Source: an uncultured Sphingorhabdus sp. (GTDB lineage: Bacteria; Pseudomonadota; Alphaproteobacteria; Sphingomonadales; Sphingomonadaceae). From it: a stretch of DNA of 10,249 nucleotides. The stretch lies in NCBI GenBank assembly GCA_937873665.1, contig CALMYW010000534.1, positions 1-10,249 of the forward strand, in the 5' to 3' direction. The notes under the pieces were generated by a model that worked only from the letters and a program-made list of their open reading frames with translations, ran no database searches and was not told where the DNA came from. The position numbers and the translations under genes were made by a program. Of this stretch, positions 1-7,740 are shown piece after piece. Position 1 is the stretch's first letter; each line of letters starts with the position of its first letter.

Positions 1-34
1 TTAAAAACAGTCGCGAGGCAGGTGCCGATGCCCC

Positions 35-75
35 AAAAAGCGAGGCCCCGTGGGGTGATCCCCACGGGGCCTCGC
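35..75 (-). terminator. Rho-independent terminator of the defence operon
   Basis: Positions 40-55 (GCGAGGCCCCGTGGGG) and 60-75 are perfect inverted complements, 16 bp, very GC-rich, with a 4-base loop (56-59). On the minus strand the stem is followed directly by five T residues (A run at 35-39 on the plus strand). There is no T run on the plus-strand side, so it acts for minus-strand transcripts. It lies about 195 bp beyond the HNH stop, with no gene end on the plus strand nearby, and most simply ends the operon. Confidence 0.85.
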
Positions 76-269
76 GTTAAACAAAAACCGCTGGATTCGG
101 CGGATTGCTTTTGGCTCCCCGTGTGCAACCAGCTTCATAACCGTTCTCCACTCGGATGTCAATCCGAAAGCGCTTATCATTCAACGAGTTATCAAAGAGC
201 ACGCTGTTCCGGCAGACCGGAAGCGGTGTTGACCCGGATTTCATCCCTCTGCCTGACAACCACCAGATT
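76..269. other. Gene-poor segment between the HNH stop and the terminator
   Basis: About 195 bases with no recognised gene, RNA or repeat, and visibly more A/T than the genes to its right. The only notable frame on the minus strand runs from ATG 301 (inside the HNH 3' end) or ATG 244 to a TAA at 79-77 that abuts the terminator hairpin. Its 74-residue product matches nothing I know, and neither start has a well-spaced ribosome binding site. It is most likely a 3' untranslated region or the decayed tail of an older gene. Confidence 0.4.
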
Positions 270-1136
270 TCATGGCTTGCTCCCGGACTTCTTGACTTCA
301 TAGATCATAACATGGTGAAGCCGCTGAAGATCGCGCTGCGTCAGTTCCTTCAGGGATCGGATCGGTTTCTTGAGGGCCAATCGCTCTTGCGCCAGCAGAT
401 AGAGGTCGTCTTTGGAAATCCCAAGCTCTCCCGCTCGTGCGTAGATCGGCTTGTAGAGACTCTCCTTCCATTTATCAGGGGCTTTCCTGCGGATTTTGGG
501 TCTTGCCATCGCGACCTGAGCCTGAAGCCATTGAATTGCGCGGTCGGAATCCTGGGCGGGAATCTCCTTGTAGCTGGTCACGTTGAATTCGTTTTTCAAG
601 CTGCTCCAAATCCGTTGCGCGGCTCGCTGTGTGTCTTTGCCCGCCGTCGTGTGGATATCGATATAATCCTTCACCAGGTCCTGGATTTTGCGAGCCACCG
701 TGTTTGAAATGTGCTTGCCGCCCGGATCGGTCTGGACAACCGCCTTGCGAACCACTCGTTCGGTGCGGATGTTCAAGTCCCGTCCGGCAACCATGTTGCC
801 CTTTCCTGAAACCGCCTGAATGACCTGGGGCGAATCGCTGGGAAGCGGCGTGATCGTATTCATCTCTTCGACTTTCGAGAACCATGTGTCACGATGCTTC
901 CGGAGCTCGCTCTCGGAAAACTTACGTCCTCTTGGATGCTGATCGTTGTAATGCTCAACTTCCGCGTGGCAATCAAAACAGAGGGGAATGCAGTTCTCGA
1001 AGCTGTCGTCTCCGCCCTTGGATACAGGCCGAATGTGATGCGTCTCGATCCTGACGCCACAGAACTTGTGGCAGATGCAACAGCAGCGTCCCGAGGCAAC
1101 GAGCGCCGCATCAACGACTTCTTTTGAGAAACTCAT
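270..1136 (-). CDS. HNH endonuclease fused to an ORF6C-like domain
   Basis: I place the start at ATG 1136 (288 residues) because GGAGG sits five bases upstream; the GTG at 1142 falls inside that Shine-Dalgarno sequence. Residues 18-60 form a zinc-bound HNH (McrA-like) nuclease: C19xxC22, catalytic HH at 33-34, N48, then C53xxC56-H57. Residues 111-123 (GKGNMVAGRDLNI) match a short glycine/asparagine motif seen in many bacterial multidomain proteins, of unknown role. Residues about 145-206 (VARKIQDLV ... SLKNEFNVTSYKEIP ... AIQWLQAQ) resemble the ORF6C domain found at the C-terminus of phage antirepressors. The C-terminal 80 residues are basic and unassigned. It lies 124 bp after the helicase gene on the same strand and before the terminator, so it is probably co-transcribed or a separately expressed accessory nuclease of the defence island. 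The HNH call is firm; the ORF6C call is by pattern only; the link to BREX is inferred from position. Confidence 0.88.
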   Translation of the reverse strand: MSFSKEVVDAALVASGRCCCICHKFCGVRIETHHIRPVSKGGDDSFENCIPLCFDCHAEVEHYNDQHPRGRKFSESELRKHRDTWFSKVEEMNTITPLPSDSPQVIQAVSGKGNMVAGRDLNIRTERVVRKAVVQTDPGGKHISNTVARKIQDLVKDYIDIHTTAGKDTQRAAQRIWSSLKNEFNVTSYKEIPAQDSDRAIQWLQAQVAMARPKIRRKAPDKWKESLYKPIYARAGELGISKDDLYLLAQERLALKKPIRSLKELTQRDLQRLHHVMIYEVKKSGSKP

Positions 1137-1260
1137 TGCCACCTCCGGAAATCCATCGGCTCTTGCACTCCGGACCAGGATGCCGCAGATGACAGGGAAA
1201 TATGACTCCGCCCTGGCTTACGGGTATTGTCAAACTCAAGGAGCCTTGAAGGCACCATTC
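1137..1260. other. Helicase-HNH intergenic gap
   Basis: This 124-bp gap is the only sizeable break in an otherwise overlapping operon. On the minus strand it holds an exact TTGACA (1233-1228) but the nearest -10-like hexamer (CATATT, 1204-1199) is 23 bp away, too far for a standard promoter. A short imperfect hairpin (TCAAG-GAGC-CTTGA, about 1235-1249) lacks a T run. The gap could hold a weak or activator-dependent promoter for the HNH gene, but this is not established. Confidence 0.35.
1141..1146 (-). promoter_or_regulatory. Shine-Dalgarno sequence deciding the HNH gene start
   Basis: On the minus strand the sequence reads GGAGGT, then GGCA, then ATG, giving five bases between GGAGG and the ATG at 1136. 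The alternative GTG two codons upstream overlaps this site and could not use it, so the shorter protein is preferred. A strong site of its own also suggests that the HNH gene is translated independently of the helicase gene. Confidence 0.7.
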
Positions 1261-4200
1261 TCACTGCCTCCACTTGAACGTCCCATCCACCTGGAGGACG
1301 GTATTCGCCGAAATATGGCCCAAGGTCATTGGCCGAGAATTATTGCAGAACGATTCGACATACACCTTCAGCAGGCGACTCTGACGGAGGATGTCCAGTT
1401 CTCCGGAGAGATGGTTCACCACCTCTTGCGTCACCAGGGTGATCAGCTTTGCTCTGGCGCGTGATGTCATCACATTGAACCGATTAAGGCTCATCAGGAA
1501 TTCGTCCTCGTCCTGAATGGCATCCTGGTCACCCAGGGCAAAGGAGGCGATGATCACATCACGCTGCTGCCCTTGAAACCGCTCGACCGTGTCCACAGCG
1601 TCCCGGATAAGTTGATTCGAAGCGCCTAATGGCCCGAACACCTGCTGGAGCCTCGCGACGATCAATGCCTGTTGAGCCCGATGTGGAGTAACGATGCCAA
1701 TCCCACTGCGCCAGAACTCATCCATCGTGTATGGGGTGTGCGAAGCGGCTATCACGGCACCGGATGCTGGATCTCTTTCATTTAGGAGCTGGTTGCCGAG
1801 GCGGCCATACAGCAGGAAGGCCAGAGCTGCCACCGAATCAGCTTCAAAGGGATTCCATTGGCTGCTTCGGCCCTCGGGATACACAAAACAACTGACCGGA
1901 GCATCCGGATCAACCAGGGATGACCACTCCGGCGTCCAGAATAGAGACTGCGGCCATCCAGTGGGCGTCGCCACAGTCGGGAATGGCGTGACTATATCGA
2001 TTCGCATGTCTGGCGAGGAACTTGTCAGAGCCCTGTCGTAACCGGCCTCATGGGCGAGCTCAACGATTACGCGACTGGACCGGTAATTCTCTTCCAGAAT
2101 GGCGGGTTGAACTTGATGGAGCTGTTCAAAGAAGACATAGACAGAGCCGACCATGCCCTCGAGTCCGACTGGTGCTTTTGCTTGATGGATTGGCGGCAAT
2201 TGCTTCGGATCGCCGGCGACAACCACGATGCCGTTTGCAGCCAGGGAGGCAAACGGCAGGATTGAGTGACCGACATCCACCTGCGATGCTTCATCGAGAA
2301 TGATGCAGTCGAAGAATTCCTGACGGGCGGCGGCGTTTCCAGTCACCAGAAGGTTGTGCGTCTGCTCCGGGGTAGCACCCACCACCGTGATGCCCGTGCC
2401 ATTTTCCAGGCGCTGCCGTAGCTGCTGTACCGCAATAGTGGGATTCCATTTGTTCAGTTCCAGGTCGAGACCGGCAGGAACGTTCTGGTCGATTGGCCGG
2501 TAACTGGAGCGGAGGCGCACACATTGCAGATCGGGATGCTGGGTCATCTGACTGATGTCAGCCACCGATTCGAACAGGACGTTGTCGAGAGCGTTGTACG
2601 TGGGAGCACAGACCAGAAGGCGCAAAGGGATGTTGCGCTGCACCGCATCAACAACCGCGCCGACCACCACCGCTCGGAGTGTCCGGCTCTTCCCTGTTCC
2701 AGGAGGACCCCAAACGATTTGAAGACGGTGGCTAAGCGATGCCTCCCATGCTGCCCACTGAGACTGATTGAGGGATATTCCATTTTGTTCGAGTTGCTGC
2801 CTGATCCCTGGCAGGTTTCTGGCAACAGCCGTGTTCGCCAGAGTGTTGCCGGACCACAATAGGTCTGCCGCAGGACTTCCAGGAGTCTGCCGGCCACTGC
2901 GCCTTGTGGTCAGGCCCACCGCTCTACGCACAAGGGCGTTGTTCCGAGCATTCGGAGGATTGCCGATGGCATGCAACGTCTCCCGCAACTTCTTTGTAAA
3001 GGTGTCAACCCACACAGGATCGAGAACAACGTCTTGATTGAAATCCGCCAGTCCTTGTTGCTCCAGATCGTCAAGCATCGTTGGATAGCGGTTGTTGGGA
3101 AGGACAGCGATCAGGCCAGCGTCGCGGTCGATACCAACGATCCGAACCCCTGTTGCGGTTTCCATGTATGTTCGCCATCCGGAGCCGTTGGGCGGTTCCA
3201 ATGGAGTTCCTTGTGTTACCACCTGAAGCGACCTGTCGAGAAAGCCGGGCATGTTCTCGGGAGCCAGCGCAAAGCTGAAATCTCCCTCGCGCGCCTTCAC
3301 TTCCCTCGATTCCGGTCTCATCTCGTAAACGCGCATCCTTGGAAGCGCGCCAATCCCCAATTGGGCCAGCGCTGCCGCCTCTGCAGCCCCGGTAAGCCGA
3401 CGGGTCAACCTTGCGCTGCGATACCTGGCCTCACGCTCCTCTGGCGGCATGGCCCTGATCTGGTGCACCTCCAGTTCGCCAAGGGCGGCGTTGAGCCGCG
3501 CGAATCCATACCACAACTGCCCGTCAAAGCTGATTCCCGATTGTCGTTGTGGCGGCTCTATACGGATTTCTGGTGCGATTTGCTGGAGGGTAAGCCGGAG
3601 GTCCTCTTCGAGCCGCCTAGCAATCGCCTCGAGAGCGCCGAGTTGCTTGGTCACGGTTTCTCGCAGGGTCACAAGCTGATCGGACCATAGTCTGGGCCTG
3701 GTTACCCGCGCCCAGATTTCATGGGCCCGCTCACTCGGAATCTGGTCGCTCAGCGTGTCTTCAAACAGCGGGTGTACCGAGAACGCCGCCACCTGCTGGG
3801 GCAGAGAAGCCTGGTGGTAAACACGGGCCGTATGGAAGAGCGTGTAATAATGCGGAATCGGGGCGGCGAGCAAGGTCCGCACGACCTCTCGAACAATGGT
3901 GATCGGTGATCGCCGTGTTTCCATGGCAGCGTTGGGCAGCAGCTCCTCTGGCGGAAACAGCCAAGCGAGGTGTTGGATAGTTTGGTCGGCGAGGATAGCC
4001 TGCAAATGGCGGCCGATAATCCGCGTGAGATGCTTGTACTGGACTGAATCCCAGATGTAGAACTGGACCGTCGTACCCGCGTTGCGGTTTCTGGCATCCG
4101 TCAAAATCGCGTTGATGTTGTTCAGGAAGGCCAAAAGCTCCCGGCGTTCAACGGGCAGGTCCTTCTGGTCGATCACGTGCGTGTGCGGTCCATAGCCATG

Positions 4201-5550
4201 GGTGGCTCTCTGGCCAACATATCCGAACGGCTGCGGTTCTACCCAAAAGCCCTTCACACCCAACGAGAAGGTGATCGCACTTCCCAAGTCGAAATCGACC
4301 GAGAGGTAAATGTGCAGGTCGGCATACTTGGGCATGACCCCGGAAGTGCCGCTCTGTGGCGGTATGGCCGATTGCTGGGCTTGGAGGGATGCTGCTCTAC
4401 CGGCAACGACGTGACGTGTCGCCCTGAGCGAATAGTGGGCGTTGAAGGCCGCAGAGGTCGGCTGCAGTTGCGCCAATGCAGAAACGTCCGAAACTCCTTG
4501 GTCGGTTAAGGCGGCAGATGCCCCTCGGGAAATAAAAGCGACTCTGCTGAGATGATCCGTCTGCTGAGCGGTCGGCATACAATGGAGGGCGTGAGCAGTC
4601 GGCTGGCCGTTCCGATCAATCCACGGGTAACCAAGGTAATCACACCCCTTGCACCTGTTGTCCACGTGCCAGGGGTGTTGCTGCCAGGGACATGCGAAAG
4701 CCCGGGGAAGATCAGCCATGAAGAAGTGCTTGACCCTGCCGACGAACACCTCGAAGGGAACTGCCTCGAGGTCTTCCTGCATCGCATCCCACATCTGGAC
4801 ATATGTGGGAGTGCCTCCTTGATCTTCGATCTCCCGGCAAGTCCGCACCAGGCATGAGGCATCGTGCGAACCAGGCCAGATCGCGGCATCCGGAACGACC
4901 ACGTAACGGTTGTCCAAGCCCTGATCAACGAGCCATCCGGCCAAGGCCATAGAGTAAAAAGTGACTTCCGCGAAATATGAAGGAGATGGCTCAGCCGTTA
5001 GTTTGATGTCGATGACCCGGAGTTTGATCCGGTGGTCGTCAGCGGCCAGCCACAGGACTGCGCCGGCCGGTGTGACATACCGGTCGATGTTCGAAGTGGG
5101 TGGCAGCACTTCAATTAGGTCGGGCCGTAGCCGGGAATAATTCAAGGCATAGTTCTGCCTGTATCCTGCGATCCCCAGTGCGCCCTCGAAAGCAGGTCCA
5201 ACGTCAAACTGGGATTCAACAAGGAAGGAGCCCTGCGGAGCAGTGTTCAGGTGATTGACAAGTTCGATCTCCCGAAATCGTTCCTGGCCCGCCTGATTCG
5301 TGTAGCGGTCGCCGATGACAACGGCGGTGCCGAAGGTGTCCGAGAGGTCCGCGATCTTCTCCGCCTGCCATTCCTCACCGGCTTGGGCCAGGTATTCAAG
5401 GCCAGGACGGGGGGGCTGTACGGGTGGCATGCCAGCAGCCGTTCTTTCCTGCTGGAAAGCCTGGGCATCAGGGCTCAGGTTCAGCCTGAGCAGACGAAGA
5501 CATTCGGTTCTAATGAATTGCGATAGGGCCTCTTTTCCAACCTGTGGCAT
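1261..5550 (-). CDS. RecB/Cas4-like nuclease, RNase H-like domain and SF1 helicase fusion (BrxHII position)
   Basis: A 1429-residue multidomain protein. Residues 1-330 look like a Cas4/RecB (TM0106-type) PD-(D/E)XK nuclease: RPDLIEV (D144), RVIDIKLT (D181, K183) and EVTFYSMAL near 195-203. C17 in FIRTEC plus C287, C300, C303 and C324 could bind an iron-sulfur cluster as in Cas4/AddB. Residues 350-362 resemble a helix-hairpin-helix. Residues 410-520 resemble an RNase H-like exonuclease (VDFD at 418-421, YIWD at 498-501), possibly degenerate. Residues 920-1400 are a UPF1/DNA2-like superfamily 1 helicase: Q-like motif near 927, GPPGTGKS 948-955, DEASQ 1086-1090, GDPKQLPP 1113-1120, ENYRSS 1154-1159, VTPHRAQ 1287-1293, ERFQGQQRDV 1323-1332, TSRARAKL 1362-1369. 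Residues 620-900 are unassigned. ATG 5550 has GGAGG ten bases upstream and follows the methylase stop by 3 bp. It probably unwinds and cuts DNA. It fills the type 3 helicase slot, but I cannot confirm that canonical BrxHII has this architecture. Confidence 0.85.
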   Translation of the reverse strand: MPQVGKEALSQFIRTECLRLLRLNLSPDAQAFQQERTAAGMPPVQPPRPGLEYLAQAGEEWQAEKIADLSDTFGTAVVIGDRYTNQAGQERFREIELVNHLNTAPQGSFLVESQFDVGPAFEGALGIAGYRQNYALNYSRLRPDLIEVLPPTSNIDRYVTPAGAVLWLAADDHRIKLRVIDIKLTAEPSPSYFAEVTFYSMALAGWLVDQGLDNRYVVVPDAAIWPGSHDASCLVRTCREIEDQGGTPTYVQMWDAMQEDLEAVPFEVFVGRVKHFFMADLPRAFACPWQQHPWHVDNRCKGCDYLGYPWIDRNGQPTAHALHCMPTAQQTDHLSRVAFISRGASAALTDQGVSDVSALAQLQPTSAAFNAHYSLRATRHVVAGRAASLQAQQSAIPPQSGTSGVMPKYADLHIYLSVDFDLGSAITFSLGVKGFWVEPQPFGYVGQRATHGYGPHTHVIDQKDLPVERRELLAFLNNINAILTDARNRNAGTTVQFYIWDSVQYKHLTRIIGRHLQAILADQTIQHLAWLFPPEELLPNAAMETRRSPITIVREVVRTLLAAPIPHYYTLFHTARVYHQASLPQQVAAFSVHPLFEDTLSDQIPSERAHEIWARVTRPRLWSDQLVTLRETVTKQLGALEAIARRLEEDLRLTLQQIAPEIRIEPPQRQSGISFDGQLWYGFARLNAALGELEVHQIRAMPPEEREARYRSARLTRRLTGAAEAAALAQLGIGALPRMRVYEMRPESREVKAREGDFSFALAPENMPGFLDRSLQVVTQGTPLEPPNGSGWRTYMETATGVRIVGIDRDAGLIAVLPNNRYPTMLDDLEQQGLADFNQDVVLDPVWVDTFTKKLRETLHAIGNPPNARNNALVRRAVGLTTRRSGRQTPGSPAADLLWSGNTLANTAVARNLPGIRQQLEQNGISLNQSQWAAWEASLSHRLQIVWGPPGTGKSRTLRAVVVGAVVDAVQRNIPLRLLVCAPTYNALDNVLFESVADISQMTQHPDLQCVRLRSSYRPIDQNVPAGLDLELNKWNPTIAVQQLRQRLENGTGITVVGATPEQTHNLLVTGNAAARQEFFDCIILDEASQVDVGHSILPFASLAANGIVVVAGDPKQLPPIHQAKAPVGLEGMVGSVYVFFEQLHQVQPAILEENYRSSRVIVELAHEAGYDRALTSSSPDMRIDIVTPFPTVATPTGWPQSLFWTPEWSSLVDPDAPVSCFVYPEGRSSQWNPFEADSVAALAFLLYGRLGNQLLNERDPASGAVIAASHTPYTMDEFWRSGIGIVTPHRAQQALIVARLQQVFGPLGASNQLIRDAVDTVERFQGQQRDVIIASFALGDQDAIQDEDEFLMSLNRFNVMTSRARAKLITLVTQEVVNHLSGELDILRQSRLLKVYVESFCNNSRPMTLGHISANTVLQVDGTFKWRQ

Positions 5551-5553
5551 CTG

Positions 5554-7740
5554 TCAGCGTCCTCCAGTAGAGCTCGTTTTCAAAGCGTCCGAGAGTGGCA
5601 TTAGATCGGGATGGGTTGGAGCGATAACAGCCGATGCCACGATCATGGCGCGTTCAAGGTTCAGGCGATCCGGGTCGCGGAAACCGATCTGTCGGGTCTT
5701 AGCCAGATCTTCGGCGTATGCGGATGCCTGCTGTTTGGCCTGTTTGATTGCGGTGCGCGGAACCACCGCATTGTCCGAACTCGCTGACGACACCTGACTG
5801 CCCTTACGACAGACAAACACGGCATCCCATTTGATGGTGCCGTCATAGGAATGCAGTCCTCCCTGACCTTCGCCGCGCAGGGGTAAAACGGTCGCGCACT
5901 TCAGCCCGGAACGAACAAGCGCGTCCCCGAGAGCGCCCCAAGCAACGGGTGACTTGTGGTGATAGGTGAAGACCATAATGCCGTCCTTCTTAAGCACACG
6001 GCGGCACTCACAGAAAATGCAGTGCAAGCTGTTCCGGTAGACTTCGATAGACTGGTCGCCGCGATCCGTCAGAGCGAGGTTCTCCTTGATCGGCGCTGCA
6101 ATGGCCGGATTGTCGTAAGGAGGTTCGGCCATTCCGAGGGACTGGTGCCAGGCCAGGTAGAAGTCGGATAGTTCTGAGTAGCTCAGATTGTCGAAATACG
6201 GCGGATCAGTGAGGATGAAGTCGATACTGCCATCCGGAATCCCTTCGAGGCTTTCGGACGTCTTGGTGGAGATCGAAGCCCGGGATGATCCTCCCAGTAC
6301 TCTCCATGGGTGCGTTGAGACTTCTTTCGCGGCGGTTTGGCGATAGATCATCGCTGGTTTTCGTCCACCCTTTGGGTCCAGATTGGTGGGCGCTGCCGCG
6401 AACGCCACTGCCTTGGCAATCTTGCCGAGGACATTTGGGAAAGTGCCGCGTCCGATGCCGTCGAGCCATGGGTTGATTTCGACCGGCCTGGTGATGTGCC
6501 GGTACCCGTGGATTGAAAACATTGGGCTGATGCGCCGATACCCGAACGCATAGGCCGTATACATGCAGTTCGTTGTAAGGTGTTCGCTGAAGGCAATGGC
6601 CAGAAGCCTGCGCGACCTGGAGTCCTCGACTCTGGTGATGGCTTGGCCCAACAATGTCAGGTGGAGTAGTTGACGGTCGTTGAAGAGATCGCGGTATCGG
6701 GTGAAGCCATGGATCAGTGGCCGCTGGTCGGACCGACCGTCTGTCGGAATGACCCGGCTGGGTGCAAAACTACCGCCGGCCTTTTCGATATCCTCCAAGA
6801 GTCGGCGCGCCCGACCGTAGCGAATACGGTCACCTTTGCTCGCCGTTTTGAAGTGGCGTGTTACACCGGTTTGAGGCTCTTCAAGATATTCCTGTGCGAA
6901 AAGTCGCCATTCAGGCCGCGTTGGCGCATCCCCACGCTCGCCGAGTCCCGACACGTCACCGCACCCTGGGCATCTGACCTTTCCCTGGTCAAGGGTTCCT
7001 TGCGCGATCCTGGTACGCGTCCCGCATCCGCATCGGATTTCCTTGCGGGCAAGAGGAATCTCCGAGACCTCATGGCAGCTTTTACAGAACACCCATTGAA
7101 GACCTTTTTCCTTGCTGTGCGCCAACTGGTAATGGGGATGAATTTCAAAGGTTGTTCCGCAGGCTTTGCAGGTTCGACATTCAACCCAGAAGTGGTGTAG
7201 GACTACGCGTTCACCGACACCTGGGACGTTTGTCCGGTGAAAGGTGCCGATCTGTTCGGACATCGTTTCACAGAGTGCGGCGATTTCCGGTGACAAAGGA
7301 TCGTAAGAAGCTGTTTCAAGTTCAAATCGCGTGATGAAGGTGGCAACCGGATCGATGTCGTACCCAATCACGCGGGCACCACAGTGCCCGGCCTCGACAA
7401 GGCTGGTGCCTCCGCCCACGAAGGGATCGAGCACGACCGCACCGTCAAGTGATAGGTCTCCGAGGTACAGGTCCCAGAACCGGTCGGCTTCCTCGGGTTT
7501 TAGGGATAAGCCGGTCAGGATGGCCCGGAACTGTGAGCCAAGACGCCGTGCAAACCAGCGACGGACCCGGTAGATCGGATTGGTGCATTGACCTTCACGA
7601 AGAGCGAGCTCGGCGATCTCGGCAATGGGGACCTTCCCCGCTTCAAGCAGAGTGCCTTCAGGAAAGGCGGTGAAAGTCGGTTGTTGCCCGGGTTCGCCAG
7701 AAAGCGGATTGGCCTGGGAAGCGCGCTGGGCACGGGTCAT
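5554..7740 (-). CDS. pglXI: BREX-type DNA (adenine-N6) methyltransferase with zinc-ribbon insert, DUF1156/PglXI-like
   Basis: A 728-residue predicted DNA methyltransferase. The N-terminus has the pattern NPIYRVRRWFARR near 54-66 typical of DUF1156/COG1743 enzymes. The S-adenosylmethionine site VLDPFVGGGT lies at 103-112, with the acidic strand GYDID at 126-130. The catalytic LTDPPYFDNLSYSE lies at 510-523, the DPPY form used by amino (mainly N6-adenine) methylases. Motif I before motif IV is the gamma-class order. Between them sit cysteines 188, 191, 194, 219, 222, 237, 239, 257 and 260, enough for two zinc ribbons, probably for DNA recognition or folding. The C-terminus has a typical late methylase strand (YDGTIKWDAVFVC). 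Start ATG 7740 is coupled to the previous stop, with AAGGGGGG upstream. In BREX the methylase marks a host non-palindromic site and is needed for the defence itself. The target site cannot be read from sequence. Confidence 0.85.
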   Translation of the reverse strand: MTRAQRASQANPLSGEPGQQPTFTAFPEGTLLEAGKVPIAEIAELALREGQCTNPIYRVRRWFARRLGSQFRAILTGLSLKPEEADRFWDLYLGDLSLDGAVVLDPFVGGGTSLVEAGHCGARVIGYDIDPVATFITRFELETASYDPLSPEIAALCETMSEQIGTFHRTNVPGVGERVVLHHFWVECRTCKACGTTFEIHPHYQLAHSKEKGLQWVFCKSCHEVSEIPLARKEIRCGCGTRTRIAQGTLDQGKVRCPGCGDVSGLGERGDAPTRPEWRLFAQEYLEEPQTGVTRHFKTASKGDRIRYGRARRLLEDIEKAGGSFAPSRVIPTDGRSDQRPLIHGFTRYRDLFNDRQLLHLTLLGQAITRVEDSRSRRLLAIAFSEHLTTNCMYTAYAFGYRRISPMFSIHGYRHITRPVEINPWLDGIGRGTFPNVLGKIAKAVAFAAAPTNLDPKGGRKPAMIYRQTAAKEVSTHPWRVLGGSSRASISTKTSESLEGIPDGSIDFILTDPPYFDNLSYSELSDFYLAWHQSLGMAEPPYDNPAIAAPIKENLALTDRGDQSIEVYRNSLHCIFCECRRVLKKDGIMVFTYHHKSPVAWGALGDALVRSGLKCATVLPLRGEGQGGLHSYDGTIKWDAVFVCRKGSQVSSASSDNAVVPRTAIKQAKQQASAYAEDLAKTRQIGFRDPDRLNLERAMIVASAVIAPTHPDLMPLSDALKTSSTGGR

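Noticed and set aside
35..75. The perfect hairpin as a mobile-element end or CRISPR repeat
   Set aside because: It occurs once in the window, has no spaced copies or transposase nearby, and the T run on one side fits an intrinsic terminator.
1199..1233. TTGACA plus CATATT as a promoter for the HNH gene
   Set aside because: The -35 is exact, but the spacing to the only -10-like hexamer is 23 bp and that hexamer matches four of six bases, so I do not call a promoter.
2971..3690. 239-codon plus-strand frame inside the helicase gene
   Set aside because: It lies wholly antisense to the helicase-nuclease reading frame, has no recognisable domain, and is a by-product of codon bias.
5409..5415. Run of seven G (seven C on the coding strand) early in the helicase gene as a phase-variation switch
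   Set aside because: The run is short for slipped-strand switching and is explained by ordinary proline codons; the frame is intact through it.
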